A stretch of DNA of 64,000 bases from Aquimonas voraii. GTDB taxonomy: Bacteria; Pseudomonadota; Gammaproteobacteria; Xanthomonadales; Xanthomonadaceae. Made by a program: the position numbers and the translations under genes. Positions 27,263 to 34,684 of this stretch are shown piece after piece. How positions within the stretch are numbered: the first letter of the stretch is position 1; every line of letters begins with the position of its first letter. The stretch is taken from positions 62,001-126,000 of the forward strand of contig NZ_FNAG01000003.1 of the NCBI RefSeq assembly GCF_900101825.1, written 5' to 3'. The notes beneath the pieces were generated by a model, which was not told the origin of the DNA, made no database searches, and saw only the letters and a program-made list of their open reading frames with translations.

Positions 27263-28999
27263 TTACTGCGCGGCCTTCGCCGGTGCCGCTTCCGCGTCGG
27301 CCTTGCGGCCGGCTTCCAGCGAGGCCTCGCGGGTCGCCTTGAAGGCGCTGGTGGGGTACCAGTTCGGCCAGAGGTCGGTGGTGACGATCTGCTGGCCGAC
27401 GGCGAACAGGGCGTCCAGGTCTTCCTTCACGCCGGCCAGGTCCCAGTTCGGATCGAACTCGTCGCCGGGCTTGTGGTAGCGGTTGGCGGTGTAGTCGGCG
27501 GCCAGCTGCTTGCCGAACTCCTCGCCCTTCTCGAAGTGGTCGACGCCGCCCTTGGCGTACAGCGAGGGCACGCCGGCCTTGGCGAAGTTGAAGTGGTCCG
27601 AGCGGAAGTAGAAGCCGTTCTGCGGCGCCGACTCCGGCTGCAGCACGCGGCCCTGGCCTTCGGCGATCGGCCGCAGGATGTCCTCCAGCTCCGAGCTGCC
27701 GATGCCGACCACGGTGAAGTCGCGCACGCGGCCGATCACGCTCATCGCATCCAGATTGATGGTGGCGACGGTCTTGTGCAGCGGGATCACCGGGTTGGCG
27801 ACGTAGTACTTCGAGCCGAGCAGGCCGGACTCCTCCAGGGTGACCGCCGCGAACAGGATCGAGCGCGAGGGCCGCGGGCCGCCGGCGAACTGGCCGGCGA
27901 TTTCGAGGATGCCGGCCACGCCCGTGGCGTTGTCGATGGCGCCGTTGTAGATCTGGTCGCCGCCGGGCTGGAAGCTGCGACCCAGGTGGTCCCAGTGGGC
28001 CATGTAGACGACCACTTCATCGGCGCGGTCGGTGCCCGGCAGCAGGGCCAGCACGTTGTCCGACTGGCCTTCGCGCACGCTGCTCTTCACCGCCGCGCTG
28101 GCGGTGGCGTTCAGGGGCACCGGCTTGAAGCCGCGCTGGTTGGCGGCCGTGCGCAGGGCGTCGAGGTCCTGGCCGGCAGCCTGCATCAGCGCGGTCGCGG
28201 TGGGCGTGTCGATCCAGCCCTGCAGGGGCAGGCGCGGCTCGGGGTCGACGCTGGTCGGCAGGTCGAACTGCGGGCCGGTCCAGCCGTTCTCGACCACCGC
28301 CCACGGATAGGCCGCGCCGGCGTCGTCGTGGATGATCAGGGCCAGCGCCGCGCCCTGGCGGGCGGCTTCCTCGAACTTGTAGGTCCAGCGCCCGTAATAG
28401 GTCATGCGCTTGCCTTCGAACAGGGTCTCGTCGCCGCTGTGGAAGCCCGGGTCATTGATCAGCATGACCACGGTCTTGCCGCGCACATCGAGGCCTTCGT
28501 AGTCGTTCCAGCCGAGCTCGGGCGCATTGACGCCGTAGCCGACGAACACCACCTCGCTGGCGTCGAGCTTGGATTCGGGCGCGCCGGTGCGGGTGCCGAT
28601 CACCATCTGCGGGCCGTAGGTCGGCGCGAGTTCGGTCTCACCGACCTTGAAGCTCAGCATCGCGCCCTTGTCGGTGGTGGTGGCCACCATCGGCACGGTC
28701 TGCACCCAGCTGCCCTGGTTGCCGGGCTCCAGGCCCATCTGCTGGAAGGCGTTGATCAGGTACTCGACCGTCTTCTTCTCGCCGGCGCTGCCGGGCGCGC
28801 GGCCCTCGAATTCGTCGGAAGCCAGCACGCGCACGCGCTCGGCCCAGTCGGCGGTGGTGATCTCGGGCGAGAACGCGTGCGCGGCGGTCGCCGCGTCGTT
28901 CGTCGGCGCTGCCTGTGGCGCAGGCGCGGGGGTTTCGGATGAGCACGCGGCCAGGCCGAGGCCCAGCGACAGTGCGACAGCCAGCGTTAGCAGACGCAT
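27263..28999 (-). CDS. M28-family metallopeptidase, lipoprotein
   Basis: A 578-residue aminopeptidase-like enzyme. The signal peptide ends in a lipobox (LGLAACSS), so it should be a periplasm-facing or surface lipoprotein. A PA domain is inserted before the catalytic part (VFVGYGVNAPELGWNDYEGLDVRGKTVV starts it; residues ~150-280). The zinc site is visible in MAHWDHLG, AIDNATGVAGILE, LEESGLLGS and the closing SDHFNFAKAGVPS. I chose ATG 28999 because the signal peptide begins there, 23 codons inside the open frame. The product probably trims peptides taken up from outside. Confidence 0.92.
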   Translation of the reverse strand: MRLLTLAVALSLGLGLAACSSETPAPAPQAAPTNDAATAAHAFSPEITTADWAERVRVLASDEFEGRAPGSAGEKKTVEYLINAFQQMGLEPGNQGSWVQTVPMVATTTDKGAMLSFKVGETELAPTYGPQMVIGTRTGAPESKLDASEVVFVGYGVNAPELGWNDYEGLDVRGKTVVMLINDPGFHSGDETLFEGKRMTYYGRWTYKFEEAARQGAALALIIHDDAGAAYPWAVVENGWTGPQFDLPTSVDPEPRLPLQGWIDTPTATALMQAAGQDLDALRTAANQRGFKPVPLNATASAAVKSSVREGQSDNVLALLPGTDRADEVVVYMAHWDHLGRSFQPGGDQIYNGAIDNATGVAGILEIAGQFAGGPRPSRSILFAAVTLEESGLLGSKYYVANPVIPLHKTVATINLDAMSVIGRVRDFTVVGIGSSELEDILRPIAEGQGRVLQPESAPQNGFYFRSDHFNFAKAGVPSLYAKGGVDHFEKGEEFGKQLAADYTANRYHKPGDEFDPNWDLAGVKEDLDALFAVGQQIVTTDLWPNWYPTSAFKATREASLEAGRKADAEAAPAKAAQ

Positions 29000-29119
29000 G
29001 TGCGGCAGTCCTGCAAGTGGAAGGGACGTGGATGGTAGCAAGGCAGATTCCGCGCCCACCTGCGCCATCGGTCCTGCTCAAGGCCTAGGATGCTCCCGGG
29101 CAGTCCGCGGAGTGAGGCC

Positions 29120-29575
29120 ATGTGGGGGGAGTACGGAGACTGGGGCATCAACGCGCTGGTGGTGGCGGCCACGGTGCTGATCGTGTCCCTGTGCGTGCTG
29201 TTGCACTACGAGAGCCTGGTCTGGCTGTCCGAGCGCTTGCGGCGGCTGTCCACCCAGCGCCGGCGCAAGGTGCTGTACGGCGTGTACGCGCTGCTCTTGC
29301 TGCATGTCACCGAGATCTGGCTGTTTGGACTGGGCCTGTGGCTGCTGATGCTGGTGCCCGGCGCCGGTCACTTGTCGGGTTTGGATCATGCCGGCCTGCT
29401 CGATTCTGTTTACCTCTCCGCGGCCAGCTTCACCACGGTGGGCTTCGGTGATCTGGCGCCGGTGGGGCCCATCCGCTTCCTGGTTGGCACCGAGGCGCTG
29501 ACCGGGTTCGTGCTGATCACCTGGTCGGCCAGCTTCACCTTCATCGAGATGGAGACCTTCTGGCGCTCGCGTTGA
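29120..29575 (+). CDS. small potassium channel-like membrane protein
   Basis: A 151-residue membrane protein with about three or four hydrophobic segments and the K+-selectivity filter TTVGFGD at residues 105-111, preceded by a pore-helix-like LDSVYLSAASF. The layout fits the two-transmembrane Ion_trans_2 family, with one extra N-terminal segment (LVVAATVLIVSLCVLLH). No regulatory RCK domain follows. ATG 29120 was chosen over an upstream GTG/ATG in frame because the first helix follows soon after. It is a single gene, divergent from the M28 peptidase gene. Confidence 0.8.
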   Translation: MWGEYGDWGINALVVAATVLIVSLCVLLHYESLVWLSERLRRLSTQRRRKVLYGVYALLLLHVTEIWLFGLGLWLLMLVPGAGHLSGLDHAGLLDSVYLSAASFTTVGFGDLAPVGPIRFLVGTEALTGFVLITWSASFTFIEMETFWRSR

Positions 29576-29600
29576 GCTCCAGGCAGGCGCAGCCTTCCGC

Positions 29601-29925
29601 GGATTCACTCCGGCCAAGGCGCCGGGCGGTGCGGCCAGGAGGGCCGCCGGGGACGCTTGCGGGAGCGCGGGTCGAAGTCGCGCGCCAGGGAGGGCGCGCC
29701 CGCGGCTTGGCCGCAGGCCGAGCCGGCGTAGGCTTGGGCGGATTCACTCCGCCCAAGGCGCCGGGCGGTGCGGCCAGGAGGGCCGCCGGGGACGCTTGCG
29801 GGAGCGCGGGTCGAAGTCGCGCGCCAGGGAGGGCGCGCCCGCGGCTTGGCCGCAGGCCGAGCCGGCGTAGGCTTGGGCGGATTCACTCCGCCCAAGGCGC
29901 CGGGCGGTGCGGCCAGGAGGGCCGC
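29601..29925. repeat. 139-bp tandem repeat, about 2.3 copies
   Basis: Units starting GGATTCACTCCG at 29601, 29740 and 29879 are nearly identical over 139 bases; the third stops after about 47. The rest of the gap to aroQ (29926-30058) shows nothing recognisable. The period is not a multiple of three, and I see no protein-coding sense in any frame. Confidence 0.9.
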
Positions 29926-30058
29926 ATCCGCCCGCATCAAGAAATTTCAAACACCCGCGATCTCCCGCCAACAGCCGGGCATCTGCTGGACAGCTTCGGG
30001 CTTCACGCGCACACTACGCGCCCCGCGCGGGATGCGCGGCGAATGAACCGGGGGGCCT

Positions 30059-30502
30059 GTGTCGGCACTGCTGCTGCTCAATGGACCGAATCTGAACCTG
30101 CTCGGCACGCGCGAGCCGGAGGTTTACGGCCGCACCACGCTCGCCGACATCGAGGCCGATCTGAGCCAGCGCGCCGAGGCCGCAGGCTACCCCCTGCACT
30201 GCTTCCAGTCGAATGCCGAGCACGCGCTGATCGAGCGCATCCACGCCGCGCGCACCGATGGCACCGCCTTCATCCTGATCAATCCGGGCGCTTTCACCCA
30301 CACCAGCATCGCCCTGCGCGACGCCCTGGCCGGGGTGGCGATTCCCTTCATCGAGCTGCACCTGTCGAACGTGCACGCCCGCGAGCCCTTCCGCCAGCAC
30401 TCCTACCTGTCGGACCTCGCGGTGGGCGTGATCTGCGGCTTCGGTGCCGACAGCTACCGCCTCGCGCTCACCGCCGCGCTGTCGCGGCTGGGCGCGGGCT
30501 GA
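30059..30502 (+). CDS. aroQ: type II 3-dehydroquinate dehydratase
   Basis: Third step of the shikimate pathway, converting 3-dehydroquinate to 3-dehydroshikimate. The 147-residue protein has the type II hallmarks: [20 protein letters not shown] with the catalytic Tyr, [31 protein letters not shown] and [19 protein letters not shown]. It starts at GTG 30059 after a G-rich stretch (GGGGGGCC). The accB gene follows after 43 bases, an arrangement common in gammaproteobacteria. Confidence 0.96.
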   Translation: MSALLLLNGPNLNLLGTREPEVYGRTTLADIEADLSQRAEAAGYPLHCFQSNAEHALIERIHAARTDGTAFILINPGAFTHTSIALRDALAGVAIPFIELHLSNVHAREPFRQHSYLSDLAVGVICGFGADSYRLALTAALSRLGAG

Positions 30503-30545
30503 CCTTTCTCGCCCGCGCCAGCGGGCAACACGCAACGAGGACTGC

Positions 30546-31028
30546 ATGGATCTGCGCAAGATCAAGAAGCTGATCGATCTGCTGGAAGAGTCGAACCTGA
30601 CCGAGATCGAGATCCGCGAGGGCGAGGAATCGGTGCGCCTGTCGCGCGCCAGCACCGCGGCGCCGGCGGCCGCCCCGGTCTACGCCGCCCCCGCGCCGGT
30701 GCAGGCCGCAGCCCCGGCGCCCGTGCCGATGGCCTCGCCCACCGAGGCCGCCACCGGCACGGTGAAGAACACCGCCAGCGCCGCCCTGCCGGAAGGCCAT
30801 GTGGTGCGCTCGCCGATGGTCGGCACCTTCTACGCCTCGCCGAATCCCGACGCCCCGCCCTTCGTCAAGCTCGGCCAGACCGTCAAGGCCGGCGACACGC
30901 TGGGCATCATCGAGGCGATGAAGATGTTCAACCCCATCGAAGCCGACGTGTCCGGCACCGTGGTCGCGGTGCTGGTCGCGAACGGCAAGCCGCTGGAGTT
31001 CGATGAGCCGATGTTTGTGATCGGCTGA
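30546..31028 (+). CDS. accB: biotin carboxyl carrier protein of acetyl-CoA carboxylase
   Basis: Carries biotin between the carboxylase (AccC) and carboxyltransferase parts in the first step of fatty acid synthesis. The 160-residue protein has the N-terminal [17 protein letters not shown] helix, an Ala/Pro-rich linker (~40-80) and a biotinyl domain with the biotin lysine K126 in IEAMKMFN. In most relatives accC follows directly; here a 430-base gene for a four-helix-bundle protein lies between them. Confidence 0.97.
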   Translation: MDLRKIKKLIDLLEESNLTEIEIREGEESVRLSRASTAAPAAAPVYAAPAPVQAAAPAPVPMASPTEAATGTVKNTASAALPEGHVVRSPMVGTFYASPNPDAPPFVKLGQTVKAGDTLGIIEAMKMFNPIEADVSGTVVAVLVANGKPLEFDEPMFVIG

Positions 31029-31033
31029 AGCCG

Positions 31034-31066
31034 ACGGGATTGGGGATTCGTGATTCGGGATTCGCA
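31034..31066 (+). repeat. left inverted repeat of four-helix-bundle cassette
   Basis: GATTGGGGATTCGTGATTCGG and neighbouring bases are a G-rich repeat of GATTCGG-type heptamers. Its reverse complement stands at 31441-31470. The start codon GTG of the enclosed gene lies inside it. Confidence 0.8.
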
Positions 31067-31481
31067 GGAGCGGCCGCACGCAAGGCTTGAGGTCTGGCGC
31101 GACGCGATGCAGCTGGTGGAGGCGGTCTATACCTACTCTGCCGGTTTTCCCGACCAGGAGCGCTTCGGTCTGACCTCGCAGGTCCGGCGCAGTGCAGTCA
31201 GCGTGCCGTCCAATATCGCCGAGGGTGCGGCGCGGCGCTCCACCAGCGAATTCCTGCGTTTCCTCTCCATGGCCCGCGGCTCGCTGGCGGAACTCGACAC
31301 CCAGATCCAGATCGCCGTGCGTCTGCAGATGGCTCCCCGCGATGGTGCACTCGAAGAACTGATCGACAAGACCTTCGCCAAGCTCAACGCCTTCATCCGC
31401 TCGCTGGGCAAGCCCTCAGTGCGTGAGGAGCCCGGCTCTTACGAATCCCGAATCCCCAATCCCGAATCCCATGTTAGATAA
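31050..31481 (+). CDS. four-helix-bundle (23S rRNA intervening-sequence type) protein
   Basis: A 143-residue protein of the TIGR02436/S23 family, recognisable from [43 protein letters not shown] and [18 protein letters not shown]. Members were first noticed inside intervening sequences of 23S rRNA genes; no biochemical role is settled. The gene starts in one inverted repeat (MIRDSQE) and ends in the other ([11 protein letters not shown]), so its termini are made from repeat sequence. Its stop overlaps the accC start by 11 bases, so accC may depend on its translation. The inserted position within accB-accC suggests the gene arrived as a cassette. Confidence 0.85.
   Translation: MIRDSQERPHARLEVWRDAMQLVEAVYTYSAGFPDQERFGLTSQVRRSAVSVPSNIAEGAARRSTSEFLRFLSMARGSLAELDTQIQIAVRLQMAPRDGALEELIDKTFAKLNAFIRSLGKPSVREEPGSYESRIPNPESHVR
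31438..31470 (-). repeat. right inverted repeat of four-helix-bundle cassette
   Basis: ACGAATCCCGAATCCCCAAT and following CCCGAATCCC are the reverse complement of the repeat at 31034. The accC ATG follows immediately. The same repeat family is found at 34439-34460 and 40427-40607. Confidence 0.8.
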
Positions 31482-32838
31482 AGTCGTCATCGCCAACCGA
31501 GGTGAAATCGCGCTGCGCATCCTGCGCGCCTGTCATGCCCTCGGCATCAAGACCGTGGCCGTGCACTCCACTGTCGACCGCAATCTGAAGCACGTCGCCA
31601 TGGCGGATGAGTCGGTCTGTATCGGCCCGGCACCGGCGTCCGAGAGCTATCTCAACGTGCCCGCCCTGATTGCCGCCGCCGAAGTCACGGACGCCCAGGC
31701 CATCCACCCCGGCTACGGCTTCCTGTCCGAGAACGCGGACTTCGCCGAAAGGGTCGAGCAGTCCGGCTTCATCTTCATCGGGCCCAAAGCCGACACCATC
31801 CGCCTGATGGGCGACAAGGTCGAAGCCATCAAGGCGATGAAGGCCGCGGGTGTGCCCTGCGTGCCGGGCTCGGGTGGGCCGCTGGGCGATGACGGCGCGG
31901 AGAACATTCGCATCGCGCGTGAGATCGGCTTCCCGGTGATCATCAAGGCTGCCGGCGGCGGCGGTGGCCGCGGCATGCGCGTGGTCCACTCCGAGGCCGC
32001 GCTCAACAACGCCATCCAGACCACCCGCGCCGAGGCCAAGGCGGCCTTCGGCAACGACATGGTCTACATGGAGAAATTCCTGGAGAACCCGCGCCACGTG
32101 GAGATCCAGGTGCTGGCCGACGGCCAGGGCAGTGCGATCCATCTCGGCGAGCGCGATTGCTCGATGCAGCGCCGCCACCAGAAGGTGGTCGAAGAAGCGC
32201 CGGCGCCGGGCATCACCGAAGCGCAGCGCGCCGAGATCGGCCGCGTCTGCGTGGAGGCCTGCATCCGCATCGGCTACCGCGGCGCCGGCACCTTCGAGTT
32301 CCTGTACGAGAACGGTCGCTTCTACTTCATCGAGATGAACACCCGCATCCAGGTCGAGCATCCGGTCACTGAGCTCGTGACCGGCATCGATCTGGTGCGC
32401 GAGCAGCTGCTGATCGCTGCCGGCCACAAGCTCTCGATCAAGCAGGAAGACGTGGTGCTGCGCGGCCACGCCATCGAGTGCCGCATCAATGCCGAAGACC
32501 CCGAGACCTTCATGCCCTCGCCGGGCCTGATCAAGCACTTCCACGCCCCGGGTGGCCCCGGTGTACGCGTCGATACCCACATCTACGAGGGCTATCGCGT
32601 GCCGCCGAACTACGACTCGATGATCGGCAAGCTGATCGTGCACGGCGCCGACCGCGCCCAGGCCATCGCCCGCATGCGCGTGGCGCTGTCCGAGATGGTC
32701 GTCGACGGCATCAAGACCAATGTGCCGCTGCAGCAGCGGATCATGGCCGACTCAGGCTTCCAGGCCGGTGGCGCCAACATCCACTACCTGGAGAAGAAGC
32801 TGGCGGAGGCGCGGGAGAAGGGCATCGGGCTGGGCTGA
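31471..32838 (+). CDS. accC: acetyl-CoA carboxylase biotin carboxylase subunit
   Basis: Carboxylates the biotin of AccB using ATP and bicarbonate. The 455-residue protein has the full ATP-grasp fold: [21 protein letters not shown] at the start, [16 protein letters not shown], the glycine-rich loop [14 protein letters not shown], the catalytic region [22 protein letters not shown] (shown in part), [14 protein letters not shown] and the closing [12 protein letters not shown] 31471 is immediately downstream of the cassette repeat. The gene is complete and looks functional. Confidence 0.97.
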   Translation: MLDKVVIANRGEIALRILRACHALGIKTVAVHSTVDRNLKHVAMADESVCIGPAPASESYLNVPALIAAAEVTDAQAIHPGYGFLSENADFAERVEQSGFIFIGPKADTIRLMGDKVEAIKAMKAAGVPCVPGSGGPLGDDGAENIRIAREIGFPVIIKAAGGGGGRGMRVVHSEAALNNAIQTTRAEAKAAFGNDMVYMEKFLENPRHVEIQVLADGQGSAIHLGERDCSMQRRHQKVVEEAPAPGITEAQRAEIGRVCVEACIRIGYRGAGTFEFLYENGRFYFIEMNTRIQVEHPVTELVTGIDLVREQLLIAAGHKLSIKQEDVVLRGHAIECRINAEDPETFMPSPGLIKHFHAPGGPGVRVDTHIYEGYRVPPNYDSMIGKLIVHGADRAQAIARMRVALSEMVVDGIKTNVPLQQRIMADSGFQAGGANIHYLEKKLAEAREKGIGLG

Positions 32839-33184
32839 GCCCAGCACTCCCGCAACGTCCGCATAGGATGGGCCCTGGCCCACCGTTGGCTTAGCGCATG
32901 CCGCGCGCATCGCTCCCGGCGGATTGCCGAGGAAACTGCTGACCGCGATGCCCGCCGCGATCGCGGTTTTGGATGGGGTGGGCCCTGGCCCACCATGGCA
33001 ATGGATCTTGCCCCGCGGTCGACCGGCCGAACGGTCATGAGTGCGGCACGCGCTTGCCGACCTGCACAGAGGAAGGCGTGGCGGGGTCCGGCTCGCGGTG
33101 GGCCAGGGCCCACCCTATGACGTTTCATCGCCAGCCTCACCTGCTTCTGTGGGCCAGGGCCCACCACATGGATCCGGAATCGCC
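32839..33184. repeat. gap with four REP-like palindromes before prmA
   Basis: Forward copies are at 32867-32884 (one change) and 32977-32994; reverse copies are at 33097-33114 and 33148-33165. The second and third form an inverted pair about 100 bases apart. The prmA ATG follows the last copy by 19 bases, so this palindrome is in its 5' untranslated region. No gene is seen. Confidence 0.85.
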
Positions 33185-34084
33185 ATGCCCCACCTCAAAC
33201 TCCGCCTCACCTGCACCCTGCCGCAGCAGCCCGCCGTCGAAGAAGCGCTGGAGGAACTCGGCGCGCTGGCGGTGACGCTGGCCGATGCGCATGCCGATGC
33301 GCCCGACGAGCAGGCGATCTTCGAGCCCGGCGTCGGCGAGATGCCGCTGTGGGGCGAGATCGTGCTGGAGGCGCTGTTCGAGCACGACGTCGATACGGAG
33401 CTGCTGCAGAGCGAACTCGCCGCGCGCGTGCCGGCCGAGGTCGCCGCCAGCGCGAGCACGGAAGCGGTCCCTGACCAGGACTGGGAGCGGGCCTGGATGG
33501 ACCAGTTCAAGCCGATGGCCTTCGGTCGCCGCACCTGGGTCTATCCCTGGAACATCGAGCCGCCGGCCGATCCCGAGCTGGCGGTGATCCGCCTCGATCC
33601 GGGCTTGGCCTTCGGCTCGGGCACGCATCCGACCACGGCGCTGTGCCTGGAGTGGCTGGACGGCCTCGACCTGAAGGGCAAGACCGTGCTCGATTTCGGC
33701 TGCGGCTCGGGCGTGCTGGCGCTGGCCGCGCTGGTGCTGGGCGCCGAGGCCGCGGTCGGCGTCGACAACGATCCGCAGGCGCTCACCGCCACCGCCGACA
33801 ATGCCGAGCGCAACGGTGTGGGTGATCGTCTGCGCGTCTATGCGCCGGAGGACGAGCCGACCGCGCAGTACCCCATCGTGGTCGCCAACATCCTCGCGAC
33901 CGCGCTGGATGAACTCGAGCCCCTGCTGGCGGCGCGCACCGCGCCTGGCGGCCTGATCGCGATGTCCGGCATCCTCGATGGCCAGGAGGACGAGCTGCTG
34001 CTGCGCTACGCGGCGCACTTCACCGAACTGCGCGTGGATCGCCGCGAGGACTGGGTGCGGATCTCCGGGCGACGCCGGGCCTAG
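33185..34084 (+). CDS. prmA: ribosomal protein L11 methyltransferase
   Basis: SAM-dependent enzyme that trimethylates lysines and the N-terminus of ribosomal protein L11. The 299-residue protein has the N-terminal substrate-recognition domain (MPHLKLRLTC...) and a C-terminal Rossmann methyltransferase with LDPGLAFGSGTHPTT, VLDFGCGSGVLALAALVLG, GVDNDPQAL and VVANILATALDELEPLL, all diagnostic of PrmA. The frame runs 48 codons upstream through REP sequence; ATG 33185 starts the conserved part. Confidence 0.95.
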   Translation: MPHLKLRLTCTLPQQPAVEEALEELGALAVTLADAHADAPDEQAIFEPGVGEMPLWGEIVLEALFEHDVDTELLQSELAARVPAEVAASASTEAVPDQDWERAWMDQFKPMAFGRRTWVYPWNIEPPADPELAVIRLDPGLAFGSGTHPTTALCLEWLDGLDLKGKTVLDFGCGSGVLALAALVLGAEAAVGVDNDPQALTATADNAERNGVGDRLRVYAPEDEPTAQYPIVVANILATALDELEPLLAARTAPGGLIAMSGILDGQEDELLLRYAAHFTELRVDRREDWVRISGRRRA

Positions 34085-34684
34085 CCGCTTCCTTGACTTG
34101 GGCGGCGCTTCGCCAGCCCCGGTCCAATCGGGTCAACGCAAGCTGCGGGACGGCCGTGCCTTCCCTTGTGCGCCTAGGGTGGGCCCTGGTCCACCGTGGC
34201 CGCGCACCTGCCGTATCCGCGTCTTCCTGCCAACGGGCTTCGGATGCGGTCACACCCTCGTGGCCCGGCTCGATCTCCGAGGGAAATTGGCCGATGGACC
34301 GAGCGCGATCGCGGCGCACGCGACCGACACGATGAGGCGGTGTGCGGCTCCGGTGGGCCAGAGCCCACCCTTCGAGCGCGTGGGGCTGGGCCGAGGCTTG
34401 AGCCTCACGCGGTCTGCGGCAACGCTCCCTCAGGAAACCCAATCCCGAATCCCGAATCGCCGCTCAGCGGCTAGACTCGGGCCCCGGGGCCGATCGGGCC
34501 GGGAGCGCGCGCATTCGTCGTGGCACTAGGCATCACACCTCGACCGCATCTGACCGCAGGCGATCGCCACCATCGGCGGTGCGCGCCCGAGGCTGAGCCG
34601 CGGCGCACAGCAAGCGCGCGTCTGCGGTTGAACAAGACGCGCGCAGCCTTGTGCATGCGGTGCGAACTGCGAGCGGCCTGAACA
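34085..34684. repeat. 600-base gap with inverted REP pair
   Basis: A forward palindrome at 34178-34195 faces a reverse copy at 34352-34369. A short GAATCCC-type stretch (34439-34460) belongs to the same repeat family that bounds the four-helix-bundle cassette. I see no gene; the kinase promoter should lie in the right part, but no clear -35/-10 pair is visible. Confidence 0.7.
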
